Of a stretch of 64,000 bases of DNA, positions 8,837-16,856 are shown piece after piece. Numbering within the stretch: position 1 is the first letter of the stretch; every line of letters begins with the position of its first letter. This DNA comes from Lachnospiraceae bacterium (GTDB lineage Bacteria > Bacillota > Clostridia > Lachnospirales > Lachnospiraceae), in contig JAISSU010000023.1 of assembly GCA_031272985.1 (NCBI GenBank), positions 42,942 to 106,941 on the forward strand, in the 5' to 3' direction. The notes below the pieces were generated by a model. The model was given only the letters and a program-made list of their open reading frames with translations, had not been told where the DNA came from and did not search any database. The translations under genes were made by a program, and so were the position numbers.

Positions 8837-9817
8837 TTAAACCTCCTCCTTTGGCGCGATACAACGGCAGAAATGACCGGATGTAAGCTCCGCATTGGGC
8901 ACTGTAGCCTCACAAGCCTTTGTGGCACGCGGACAACGGAAGCGGAACATGCAACCATTTGGCTCAATACGCGGATCTGGCGGAAGTCCATCAATGGGAT
9001 GCAAACGTTTCTCGCCCATAGCCCACATCGGCAGGGAATGGAACAAACCCACAGTATATGGGTGGGACGCGTGGTCAAAAATGTCTTCCTTTGAGCCACT
9101 TTCTACGATCTGCCCTGCGTATATTACCGCGACAGTATCACAATTTTCCGCTACTATGCCAAGATCGTGCGTGATTAGAATCATGCTTGTTCCCAGCTGA
9201 TTTCGCAAATCGCGCATCGTGTCCAGTACCTGAGCTTGAATGGTGACATCCAGTGCGGTAGTGGGCTCGTCAGCTAAAAGGAGCTTCGGCTTGCAAGCCA
9301 GAGCCATTGCGATGACGACGCGCTGTTTCATACCGCCGGAAAACTGAAATGGATATTCATGAAAACGCTCTTCCATAATCCGTACACTTTGCAGCATATC
9401 AATAGCCATCTTTTCCGCTTCCAATGCAGAGACATCATTATGGAGCCTTATGCCTTCTGCAATCTGATTGCCAATCGTCATAGTAGGATTGAGCGCTGTC
9501 ATTGGATCCTGAAAAATCATTGAGATCTTTGCCCCGCGGATTTTAAGCATCTCATCTTCTCTTACTTTTAACAAATCAGTTCCTTCCAAGAGGATTTCGC
9601 CACTTTTAACCTTTGCCGGTGGGGATAAGAGAACTCGCAGAATAGACTTTGCTATGGTGGTCTTTCCCGCACCGGTCTCGCCGACGAGACCTAAAGTCTT
9701 TCCTTTTTCAAGCTCAAAAGAGACACCGTTGACCGCGTGTATTATTTCACCGCCGGAAGTATATTCGACCACAAGATCCCGTACTGACAGCAAATTATCA
9801 TTCTTTTCGGACATCAT
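8837..9817 (-). CDS. Opp/Dpp-type ABC transporter ATP-binding protein (OppD-like)
   Basis: A 326-residue ATPase with Walker A GETGAGKTT, signature FSGGMKQR, Walker B LLLADEPTTALD and the H-loop LITHDLG. The C-terminal oligopeptide domain contains GCMFRFRC. It partners the OppF-like subunit and the two permeases. It starts at the first of two ATGs, five bases after GAGG. The stop is followed within three bases by the OppF-like start, so the two are translationally coupled. Confidence 0.92.
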   Translation of the reverse strand: MMSEKNDNLLSVRDLVVEYTSGGEIIHAVNGVSFELEKGKTLGLVGETGAGKTTIAKSILRVLLSPPAKVKSGEILLEGTDLLKVREDEMLKIRGAKISMIFQDPMTALNPTMTIGNQIAEGIRLHNDVSALEAEKMAIDMLQSVRIMEERFHEYPFQFSGGMKQRVVIAMALACKPKLLLADEPTTALDVTIQAQVLDTMRDLRNQLGTSMILITHDLGIVAENCDTVAVIYAGQIVESGSKEDIFDHASHPYTVGLFHSLPMWAMGEKRLHPIDGLPPDPRIEPNGCMFRFRCPRATKACEATVPNAELTSGHFCRCIAPKEEV

Positions 9818-9829
9818 AAAAACCTCGTA

Positions 9830-10735
9830 TCATTTTCTCAGCTTGGGATCTATGGCGTCACGAAGCCCATCACCAAGCAGGTTGAAGAAGAACACACAAA
9901 TAAATATCACAAGTCCCGGGAAGATGACTAAGTGCGGATAATGCGTGATATAGTCACGCCCGGCAGAGAGCATTGCGCCCCATTCGGGAGCGGGCGGTTG
10001 GATTCCGAGCCCTATAACACTAAGTCCGGCTGCCACCATAATCATATTGCCGATACCTGTAGCCATGCCGATAATCATAACGGATATAATATTTGGAAAA
10101 ACATGCCTAAAAAGGATGCGCGGCGTCGAACAATTAATCGCCTGAGCAGCTCTTAGATACTCCTCCTGTCGCACAGTCAGCACCAGTCCCCGACACATTC
10201 GTACACCGCCTGCTATGCCTCCGAGACCCAAGGCCACAATAGTACCTATGAAGTTCTTCGTACCGAAAGTCATGGCTACAATAATAGAAATCATGGTCGC
10301 GGGAATGGACATGATGACGTCCATTGTCCTCATGATAGCATTGTCCACTTTACCTCCTGCGTATCCTGCTATCATGCCTAAAATAAGGGCGGCAAACTGA
10401 CCGACCACGGAGGCTAAAAAGCCCACAGCCAGGGAATACCTACCTCCGTAAATCAAGCGGCTTAGAATATCGCGTCCCAGTGCGTCAGTACCAAACGGAT
10501 GCGCTAAGCTTGGCGCTGCGTTTATGAATTTCAAATCCATTTCCGTAGGAGAAAAGGGCGCAATAAGCGGGGCGCATACGGAGATAAGCACGAGTGCCAA
10601 TATACCTATTAGTCCCACCATGCCCAGTTTGTCATGAAACAGGCGCACTACTGCCTGCGACCACATACCTTGTTTCTTTCTTTTTTTCCTCACCTGATTT
10701 TTTTCCGGGAGGATCGTTTTTGAATTAGGCGACAT
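9830..10735 (-). CDS. Opp/Dpp-type ABC transporter permease (OppC-like)
   Basis: A 301-residue inner-membrane permease with six hydrophobic segments and a cytoplasmic N-terminal tail rich in Lys/Arg. Family landmarks are HPFGTDALGRDILSRLIYGG, typical of OppC/DppC, and the EAA loop around RAAQAINCSTPRILFRHVFPN. It overlaps the OppB-like gene by 11 nt and precedes the ATPases by 12 nt. It should form the membrane channel with the OppB-like subunit. Confidence 0.93.
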   Translation of the reverse strand: MSPNSKTILPEKNQVRKKRKKQGMWSQAVVRLFHDKLGMVGLIGILALVLISVCAPLIAPFSPTEMDLKFINAAPSLAHPFGTDALGRDILSRLIYGGRYSLAVGFLASVVGQFAALILGMIAGYAGGKVDNAIMRTMDVIMSIPATMISIIVAMTFGTKNFIGTIVALGLGGIAGGVRMCRGLVLTVRQEEYLRAAQAINCSTPRILFRHVFPNIISVMIIGMATGIGNMIMVAAGLSVIGLGIQPPAPEWGAMLSAGRDYITHYPHLVIFPGLVIFICVFFFNLLGDGLRDAIDPKLRK

Positions 10736-11693
10736 TTTTGATCTTCCCTTTCTTTGTACTTTGTTTTACATACTGAGCCTTTATTCGAGGATCCACGTAA
10801 CCATACGAGAGATCCACCAGAAGCATTAAGATAGCCGTAAACGCGGCGATAACTATTACGCACCCGCGTATAACGGGATAATCTCTGGATGCTATGGCGT
10901 CAGATAAGTAAAGACCCACACCGGGAAATGAGAATATTTTTTCCATTACTATTGTACCGCCTATGCAACGCGTGAAGCTGGTGCCTACATTCGTGAGCAC
11001 AGGAATCAGAGCATTCGGCAACATATGCTGATAAATAACCTTGCGCTCCATTACTCCTTTTGCTCTGGCGGTAGTGATATAGTCAGCGTGTACTACCTCA
11101 AGCACGCATGAACGCGTATATCTGGCAATTCCGCCGATACCTGCAAGAGCACCCGACAAAATCGGCAGCACATAATTCTTCCATGAGCCTATACCGAATG
11201 AAGGCAGTATATTCAAACGAAGGGAAAAGAATATAATAAACAAAAGCGCCACCCAAAACTCCGGAACCGACATGAAAACCATGGCAAATGATATAACACC
11301 TTTGTCCTGCCACTTGCGATGGTGTGTAGCAGCGTTAACTCCCATAGGTATGCCAACGAGAGAGGTAAGAACAATACTCAAAAATCCCAAGAGAAAAGTG
11401 CGCGGTATTCTCTCCAGCATGCCGCCGAACACAGACGTATTTCTGAACCAAGAAGTCCCCATGTCGAACTTAATAAAGGTATTGTACATAAAGGAACCCA
11501 ACTGTACAAGGAAGGGTCTGTCTATTCCGAGCTGGTGTCTTACATCCGCCAGATCTGCCGCCGTCGCCTCGGGACCAAGTATAATCTTAGCCGGATCACC
11601 CGGCACAAAATACATGACAGTAAAGATTAAGATGGCGGCGGCGATGATGACGAATATAGTCATCAGAAGCCTTTGCAGAACATATCTTAACAT
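10725..11693 (-). CDS. Opp/Dpp-type ABC transporter permease (OppB-like)
   Basis: A 322-residue permease beginning MLRYVLQRLLM, the usual OppB/DppB start. The PGDPAKIILG periplasmic segment and the EAA loop near ARAKGVMERKVIYQHMLPNA are present. The ATG at 11693 is preferred over the one at 11705 because TGAGG lies seven bases upstream of it and the protein then begins as relatives do. The gene follows the binding-protein gene after a 149-nt gap holding a long-loop hairpin. Confidence 0.92.
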   Translation of the reverse strand: MLRYVLQRLLMTIFVIIAAAILIFTVMYFVPGDPAKIILGPEATAADLADVRHQLGIDRPFLVQLGSFMYNTFIKFDMGTSWFRNTSVFGGMLERIPRTFLLGFLSIVLTSLVGIPMGVNAATHHRKWQDKGVISFAMVFMSVPEFWVALLFIIFFSLRLNILPSFGIGSWKNYVLPILSGALAGIGGIARYTRSCVLEVVHADYITTARAKGVMERKVIYQHMLPNALIPVLTNVGTSFTRCIGGTIVMEKIFSFPGVGLYLSDAIASRDYPVIRGCVIVIAAFTAILMLLVDLSYGYVDPRIKAQYVKQSTKKGKIKNVA

Positions 11694-11750
11694 GATTAAC
11701 CTCATTTACATTTGACTTAACGATAGCGATATGGATTAGAAAAGTGCAGC

Positions 11751-11803
11751 AAGCCGGGCTATAACCAATTCAACATTAGAATTACTATTACAAGACCCGG
11801 CTT
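11751..11803 (-). other. Intercistronic hairpin between binding-protein and permease genes
   Basis: Perfect 8-bp arms AAGCCGGG (11751-11758) and CCCGGCTT (11796-11803) enclose a 37-nt loop. No T-run follows on the minus strand, so it is more likely an mRNA-stabilising or partial attenuation structure than a full terminator. Such structures often keep binding-protein mRNA more abundant than permease mRNA. A second small hairpin, CTCGT/ACGAG, lies at 11820-11833. Confidence 0.55.
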
Positions 11804-11842
11804 ACTTCGTCTTAAACTCCTCGTGGTAACGAGAAATTTATG

Positions 11843-13528
11843 TTACTCTTCAGTATAAGTACTGCCTCCGGGAGTGAAGCACTTCTTCATTGACAGGCAT
11901 ACGCCGGAAGTCCAGGACGGCACTACCACATAAGTCAAAGGATTAACCATGCTTTTGCACAGAGCATTATCAATGAAGTAATCTCTCATGATTTCAAAGT
12001 TCTCGGGAGTTGCATTGGCCACCTGCTTATAAGTATTAATCATCTCCTGTGCCTCCGGATCCATCCAGAAGTTTCCGCTGCCTTCCCAAGTTGTTTTATC
12101 TTTGGTCAGGAACCCGTTGATGGCATCGATCCAATAAGTATTGGTAGCATCCATCGTAATATAAAGATCCCAAGCTGTTTTATCAGCGTAAGTTTCTTTT
12201 ATTATCGCAGGATCAGTAACGCTGATTTTAGTCTTTATTCCGACCTGTTCCAATAACGCATTAATCAACTGTGCAGCGTTTGTCAGTGTTGGGCTGTTAT
12301 TGACCAGAATTATCAGCTCTTCCCCATTGTAAGAGGTCTCGGCCAGGTATTCCTTTGCTTTTTCAGGATCGTATGTATAGTAGTTATCTGTTTCATTATC
12401 CCAATCAGGATTGTATCCGACTGCCCAATTGGGGGCTAAGTCGTGATTTACTGAACCATTTCCGCCATAGACCGACTCTAATATTGCTTCGTTACTGATG
12501 GCATAGAATATAGCTCTGCGCAAGTTCACATCACTGGTAAGCCTGCCCTCGTCGCAGTTTGGAATAAGGTCAAGTGAAAGGTCATCAGGAACACCAAACA
12601 GCCAGAAGTCCTCGCTCTCATCAAAGAAAGGCAGATCTTCATTTGTTATACCGACGCTGGCATCTATGCTGCCGTTTTTAAGGGCTATGGTACGTTGAGC
12701 GCTTTCGGGAATGACATAAAAGTTAATTACGTCTACATTTGCCATGTCGCGGGCGACTAACTTGCTGGTGTCAGTTTGCCAGTAGTCATCACGTTTTTCA
12801 TAAGTAGTAAGGTATCCGCTTGTATACTTTGTGAGCTTATACGGACCTGTCGGCACCGGGTCAGTATGCATGTCGTGTTCGCTATAGGCTTTTTCTGAGA
12901 CAACATTCCATTTTGTGAGTTTGTCCATCTGTCCGATAGCAAGAGGCTGCTTAAAAGTGATTCTGAAAGTATAATCACCGGTAGCCTCAAACTTATCAAC
13001 GAATCCGGTGGTACCGATATGTGTTATCTCTTCTCCCATTTCCCAAGAGAAGACGACGTCTGAGGCCTTGATATTATTGCCGTCAGTATCGGTAATATAG
13101 TCGTACAGCTCACCATCCATGATGAGACCGTCGTCAGAGATGGTGTAATCCTTCATAAGGCAACCCACAACTTCACCTTTGATTACGTAAGCCAAAGGTT
13201 GATAGAAACCTACCAAGGTCTCCTTTGTTTGGGTGTTTGCAAACGGATCAAAGTCAGCCGGATCTTCAACAACAGCATAATTAATAACTGAACGCTGAAC
13301 GGAAGTAACGGTATCAGCTATCGCTGCTCCGCTGACCTCAGAGCCGATAACCTTTTGTTTGGTGGCTACATTCTCTTCATCTACATTCTCGTCAATTTCT
13401 TCGGTATCTTCTGTCTGTACATCGGTTTCTTCGGTGCCGGACTTTTCTTTCGTACCGCAAGAAGCGAACAGTGCAATAATCATGCACATCACAAGACATA
13501 GTGATATGATTTTCCTAAAATTTTTCAC
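11843..13528 (-). CDS. Extracellular solute-binding lipoprotein, family 5 (Opp/Dpp type)
   Basis: A 561-residue substrate-binding protein of the SBP_bac_5 family. The N-terminus MKNFRKIISLCLVMCMIIALF is followed by the lipobox FASC, so it is lipid-anchored on the outer face. An acidic linker rich in Glu, Asp and Thr (about 28-57) precedes the folded domain. Family regions include RRAIFYAISNEAILESVYGG and DPEKAKEYLAE. The GTG start at 13528 follows AAGGAGG. It is the first gene of an operon with permeases, ATPases and a reductase, so the ligand may be an aromatic compound, glycoside or ester rather than a peptide; this is inference. A promoter with a palindrome in its spacer lies upstream. Confidence 0.92.
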   Translation of the reverse strand: MKNFRKIISLCLVMCMIIALFASCGTKEKSGTEETDVQTEDTEEIDENVDEENVATKQKVIGSEVSGAAIADTVTSVQRSVINYAVVEDPADFDPFANTQTKETLVGFYQPLAYVIKGEVVGCLMKDYTISDDGLIMDGELYDYITDTDGNNIKASDVVFSWEMGEEITHIGTTGFVDKFEATGDYTFRITFKQPLAIGQMDKLTKWNVVSEKAYSEHDMHTDPVPTGPYKLTKYTSGYLTTYEKRDDYWQTDTSKLVARDMANVDVINFYVIPESAQRTIALKNGSIDASVGITNEDLPFFDESEDFWLFGVPDDLSLDLIPNCDEGRLTSDVNLRRAIFYAISNEAILESVYGGNGSVNHDLAPNWAVGYNPDWDNETDNYYTYDPEKAKEYLAETSYNGEELIILVNNSPTLTNAAQLINALLEQVGIKTKISVTDPAIIKETYADKTAWDLYITMDATNTYWIDAINGFLTKDKTTWEGSGNFWMDPEAQEMINTYKQVANATPENFEIMRDYFIDNALCKSMVNPLTYVVVPSWTSGVCLSMKKCFTPGGSTYTEE

Positions 13529-13569
13529 AACTTACCTCCTTATTTGACCTTCCTATTTGTTACAATTTC

Positions 13570-13598
13570 ATGATAGGCTTAAAATAAGCCTTGCGCAA
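13570..13598 (-). promoter_or_regulatory. Promoter of the ABC importer/reductase operon with palindromic operator in the spacer
   Basis: Minus-strand -35 TTGCGC (13598-13593) and -10 TATCAT (13575-13570) are 17 bp apart. The perfect inverted repeat AGGCTTA-N3-TAAGCCT (13575-13591) fills the spacer and touches the -10. A regulator bound here would compete with RNA polymerase. The neighbouring LysR proteins or another repressor are candidates. Confidence 0.55.
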
Positions 13599-13654
13599 AT
13601 GCATTAATTCGACTAATTATTTCCCGTTTCGCCATAATTAATTGTAAAAATTGT

Positions 13655-13683
13655 TTGTACGGGTATTTTGTAATTGTTATAAT
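13655..13683 (+). promoter_or_regulatory. Promoter of the tandem LysR genes
   Basis: -35 TTGTAC (13655-13660) and -10 TATAAT (13678-13683) with a 17-bp spacer, about 45 bp before the first LysR start. It is divergent from the importer operon promoter about 60 bp away, the usual layout for LysR control. Confidence 0.65.
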
Positions 13684-13727
13684 AATACTCGGATATCGGC
13701 TATGTAAGTTTAACTTAGGAGAAAACC

Positions 13728-14618
13728 TTGATAAATTACTTAAGCTTAGGTGAATTTCTTACAGTTTCAAAAATCCTGGAAAATGGTTACGGTAGTTTTG
13801 TTCAGGCGGCGGATGAACTTAATATAGACCCATCTACTCTCACGAAGCATTTAAAGAGCTTAGAATCAGCGTTAGGTGCACCACTGTTTGACAGGACGAC
13901 CAGACGCGTTTCCTTAAATGACTTTGGTCACTTTTTTCTGCCCTTGGCAATAGAACTGTATAATAACTACGAGGAGAGCTTGAACTTAGTGAATAGCTTT
14001 ATTCTTAATCAACCTCCGATTCTAAAGTTTGGTACGGTTATACCACTAATTGCCGGCGGTCCGTATATGAACGCAATGAATGAATGCGTCGAAAAACATC
14101 CCGGGTGCAATATACAGTTTTGCGAAGGAGCATGTTGGTCATTAAAAGATATGCTCAGGGCTAAAAGTCTTGAATTCATCTTAGCTTACAAAGAAAAGAG
14201 CGACCATCATGAATTTTATTCGCACACTTTGGACGACGACCGTTTAGTCGCCATTGTCGAACATAATCATCGTTTCTACAACGAGAACTGTATATTGATT
14301 GACATGTTAAAAGGTGAAAATATCGTCGCCGGACTAGTCAGTTCTTTTGTGGGAAATCTCATAAATCATGCTTGCCAAACGGCAGGTTTCGACCCGCAGA
14401 TACGTTATTCGGACAATTCCAACATCAATTTGGCAAACATAGTCAATCATGGCGGAGGAATCGGGCTTATGATGGAGTCTTCAGCGCGTTATTTTTGCAA
14501 TGCGAATATGAGAGTCATACCGATTGAACCGGCGATTACACTTCAACTATGTTATCTATACCTAAAGGAACATAAACCTTCGCCTTTAGCGGCTTCATTT
14601 TTGGCCGCTTTACAATAA
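13728..14618 (+). CDS. LysR family transcriptional regulator (first of tandem pair)
   Basis: A 296-residue protein. The N-terminal winged helix-turn-helix (about 1-62) has the family pattern FVQAADELNIDPSTLTKHL then LGAPLFDRTTRRVSLNDFG. The C-terminal effector-binding domain has the end motif HGGGIGLM. The start is TTG at 13728, six bases after TTAGGAGA; no ATG is suitable. It is divergent from the importer operon and 9 nt ahead of a second LysR gene. It likely senses an aromatic or ester-derived inducer of the adjacent operon. Its specific ligand is unknown. Confidence 0.9.
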   Translation: MINYLSLGEFLTVSKILENGYGSFVQAADELNIDPSTLTKHLKSLESALGAPLFDRTTRRVSLNDFGHFFLPLAIELYNNYEESLNLVNSFILNQPPILKFGTVIPLIAGGPYMNAMNECVEKHPGCNIQFCEGACWSLKDMLRAKSLEFILAYKEKSDHHEFYSHTLDDDRLVAIVEHNHRFYNENCILIDMLKGENIVAGLVSSFVGNLINHACQTAGFDPQIRYSDNSNINLANIVNHGGGIGLMMESSARYFCNANMRVIPIEPAITLQLCYLYLKEHKPSPLAASFLAALQ

Positions 14619-14627
14619 GGAGAAACC

Positions 14628-15503
14628 ATGACGATAGATTATTACTACGAGTTTCTGACACTGGCCGAAACACAAAACTTCATAACAACAGCTGAGCGCT
14701 GTTATATATCGGTTGACACACTGCAAAGACACATGCGTTCCTTGGAATATCAGTTCGGTACGATTCTATTCCAACAAAAGGGCAATAAAGCTTCATTATC
14801 CGAGGCAGGTAAAGCTCTCGTGCCTTATGCTCAGACCATTGTCAACGCACAAGAAAGTTACCATCAATCCATAAAACCGGTCAAGCAGACTGCAAAGCAC
14901 AGGTACAAAGTAGCAACTACCGTGCCCCTTTCCTTTTATGGTATGACCGATGTCATTCAATCCTTTCAACGCGAGCATGATATCAGCGGTATTGACATCC
15001 ATTTAGATTCTCCGCAAAAAGTCATAGCGGATCTGCTTGAGGAAAAGTATGATTTTGCCGTTGTCTGGCATTTGGATGAATTACCATACCGTCTGACTGC
15101 AATACCGCTAAAGAAAATCTCCGCCGCAGTATTAATGCCTTCCTCTCATTATCTTGCAGCAAAAGAGTCCGTTCCGGTTTCAGATTTGGAGGGGGAAGGT
15201 TTGTTATTATTGGAAAATTACTTGAATTTTTACAATCACGTTATTCATTTGTGCCGCGAATCGGGCTTCACCCCTATAATTCGCGCCACTGCTACTCATG
15301 GACGAAGCATTGAAGAACTGGTATTAGGTAAAGTGGGTCTGGGTCTATTGCCGATTGACACCGTTACTAATTTCCCCTCCGATATAGTTTCCAGACCTGT
15401 CAGCCCCGCATTCGAAGCGGTTCTGGATATAGTATACAAAGCCCCAGAATATAGCAAGAAATCCGGTGCGCTGATGAAATATCTAAAAAAGACTTTCTCC
15501 TGA
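14628..15503 (+). CDS. LysR family transcriptional regulator (second of tandem pair)
   Basis: A 291-residue LysR-type protein with an N-terminal helix-turn-helix (FITTAERCYISVDTLQRHM, then FGTILFQQKGNKASLSEAG) and an effector domain ending near LVLGKVGLGLLPID. The ATG at 14628 follows AAGGAG, and the gene is co-transcribed with the first LysR. The helix-turn-helix sequence is clearly different from its neighbour, so it is not a recent duplicate. It ends 2 nt from the stop of the convergent esterase gene. Two tandem LysR genes allow two inducers or hetero-oligomers. Confidence 0.88.
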   Translation: MTIDYYYEFLTLAETQNFITTAERCYISVDTLQRHMRSLEYQFGTILFQQKGNKASLSEAGKALVPYAQTIVNAQESYHQSIKPVKQTAKHRYKVATTVPLSFYGMTDVIQSFQREHDISGIDIHLDSPQKVIADLLEEKYDFAVVWHLDELPYRLTAIPLKKISAAVLMPSSHYLAAKESVPVSDLEGEGLLLLENYLNFYNHVIHLCRESGFTPIIRATATHGRSIEELVLGKVGLGLLPIDTVTNFPSDIVSRPVSPAFEAVLDIVYKAPEYSKKSGALMKYLKKTFS

Positions 15504-15505
15504 TA

Positions 15506-16726
15506 TTAATCCTTAAACAAAACTTGTGCAAAAGCACTGAAGCCCTTAGCAAAGGTATCCCACATATGCTTTCCGCCGGGAAAAACTATTCTCTTATAAC
15601 AAGGCAGTTTATCCAAGCCATTTTCGCTTAAGAAAGCCTCGTCCTCAAAGAGAGTGGGGTTTCCGGGTTCGTTAGGCAATTCCTTGCTGCCTATGTATTC
15701 AATCTCTCCGTGACTGCGGAATATAAGTTTGTATTGTTTGCCCACCTCTTTAGCATTTCCCTTCATCCAATCCAAGAAGTGATTGTCTTCAAGCTTTGGC
15801 CAGGTATCTACACATCGAAAACCGCTTGATATCATACCGACATTGGCAAATTTATCAGGCCAAGTAAATGCCAATTGACTGGAGAGCATTCCTCCCCATG
15901 AAGCCCCTGCCGTTGCGCGATTCCATTTATCGCTAAGACACCGATATTCGCTTTCTATAAAGGGTATGCAGTCTTCAAAGAGCATTCTAAAATATCCGTC
16001 CATACCAAAGAGACCGTCCTCGGGCAGTTGCGGACCGCACTCATTGGAAACAATAATAAATGGAACCGCCTTTCCTTCAGCGATCAGATTATCCATAATC
16101 AGCGGAACCTTACCCTGAAAAGCCCAAGCAGTATCCGTGTTTTTCGCACCCGGATGATGCAGATAGAGAACAGGGTATGATTTATCGGGACTGGTATTAT
16201 ATTCCGAAGGTGTATAGACCGTGCACCGATGCCATGAATTAGTAACCTTTGACCGGAATAAACGAAAGGCAAGAGCACCTCTTGGAACATTGCGATCCAT
16301 CAGGTAGTCGTCGAAATCAAGAAAGGGGACTTCTATATAGTTAGTCGGTCCGCGAAAACCTTGCATTACAGGGGTGCGCGAGGAGACCACATTTATCCCA
16401 TCGGCTATAAGTTCAAATTGGCGAAAGCCATGCCAAGTGGGATTTTGCGCGTCGTAGGATAAAACGCCGCTGAAATAACCTTCGCCGTCTTTTTCCAGCT
16501 CAAATTTCATGCTTTGCCTCCCGGCTCGCATTGAAACTTCGAGCTTATTTACCTTCGGATAATAAAAACGAAAACGAACATCACCGTTTTCTTCTAAATA
16601 TGCACCCGTGTCGGCGGTTACAGGCTCAAGCATTGTCCCTCCGATTTGCTCTAATCCTAAAGGTCCAAAGCGTTCCGGTGTATAGTAATAAGAATAGTCG
16701 CCAATATACTTTGAAAAATCACCCAT
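15506..16726 (-). CDS. Two-domain esterase of the putative-esterase (Esterase D / feruloyl esterase-like) family
   Basis: A 406-residue alpha/beta-hydrolase. Residues about 40-115 look like an N-terminal Ig-like/CBM48-type module (RFRFYYPKVNKLEVSM), as in enterochelin and feruloyl esterases. The catalytic part has the nucleophile elbow GASWGG with Ser276, an upstream YPVLYLHHPG oxyanion strand, and a late His in PGGKHMWDTF. There is no signal peptide, so it should act in the cytoplasm. The ATG at 16726 follows GGGAGG. It is the last gene of the lactonase/reductase/hydrolase cluster. Hydrolysis of aromatic (cinnamoyl or galloyl) esters is plausible but not shown. Confidence 0.8.
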   Translation of the reverse strand: MGDFSKYIGDYSYYYTPERFGPLGLEQIGGTMLEPVTADTGAYLEENGDVRFRFYYPKVNKLEVSMRAGRQSMKFELEKDGEGYFSGVLSYDAQNPTWHGFRQFELIADGINVVSSRTPVMQGFRGPTNYIEVPFLDFDDYLMDRNVPRGALAFRLFRSKVTNSWHRCTVYTPSEYNTSPDKSYPVLYLHHPGAKNTDTAWAFQGKVPLIMDNLIAEGKAVPFIIVSNECGPQLPEDGLFGMDGYFRMLFEDCIPFIESEYRCLSDKWNRATAGASWGGMLSSQLAFTWPDKFANVGMISSGFRCVDTWPKLEDNHFLDWMKGNAKEVGKQYKLIFRSHGEIEYIGSKELPNEPGNPTLFEDEAFLSENGLDKLPCYKRIVFPGGKHMWDTFAKGFSAFAQVLFKD

Positions 16727-16856
16727 AATATACCTCCCAAAAAGAGTTTTTTTCTCTGATTATTCTATCGGTACTTCTTCATGATATCGTCAATATTACC
16801 TGTAAATCCAAGGCATAATAACGGATTATTATTTTCGTTTTTGCCGTAATCCAAAA

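Noticed and set aside
11751..11803. Full intrinsic terminator after the binding-protein gene
   Set aside because: The loop is 37 nt and no T-run follows on the transcribed strand.
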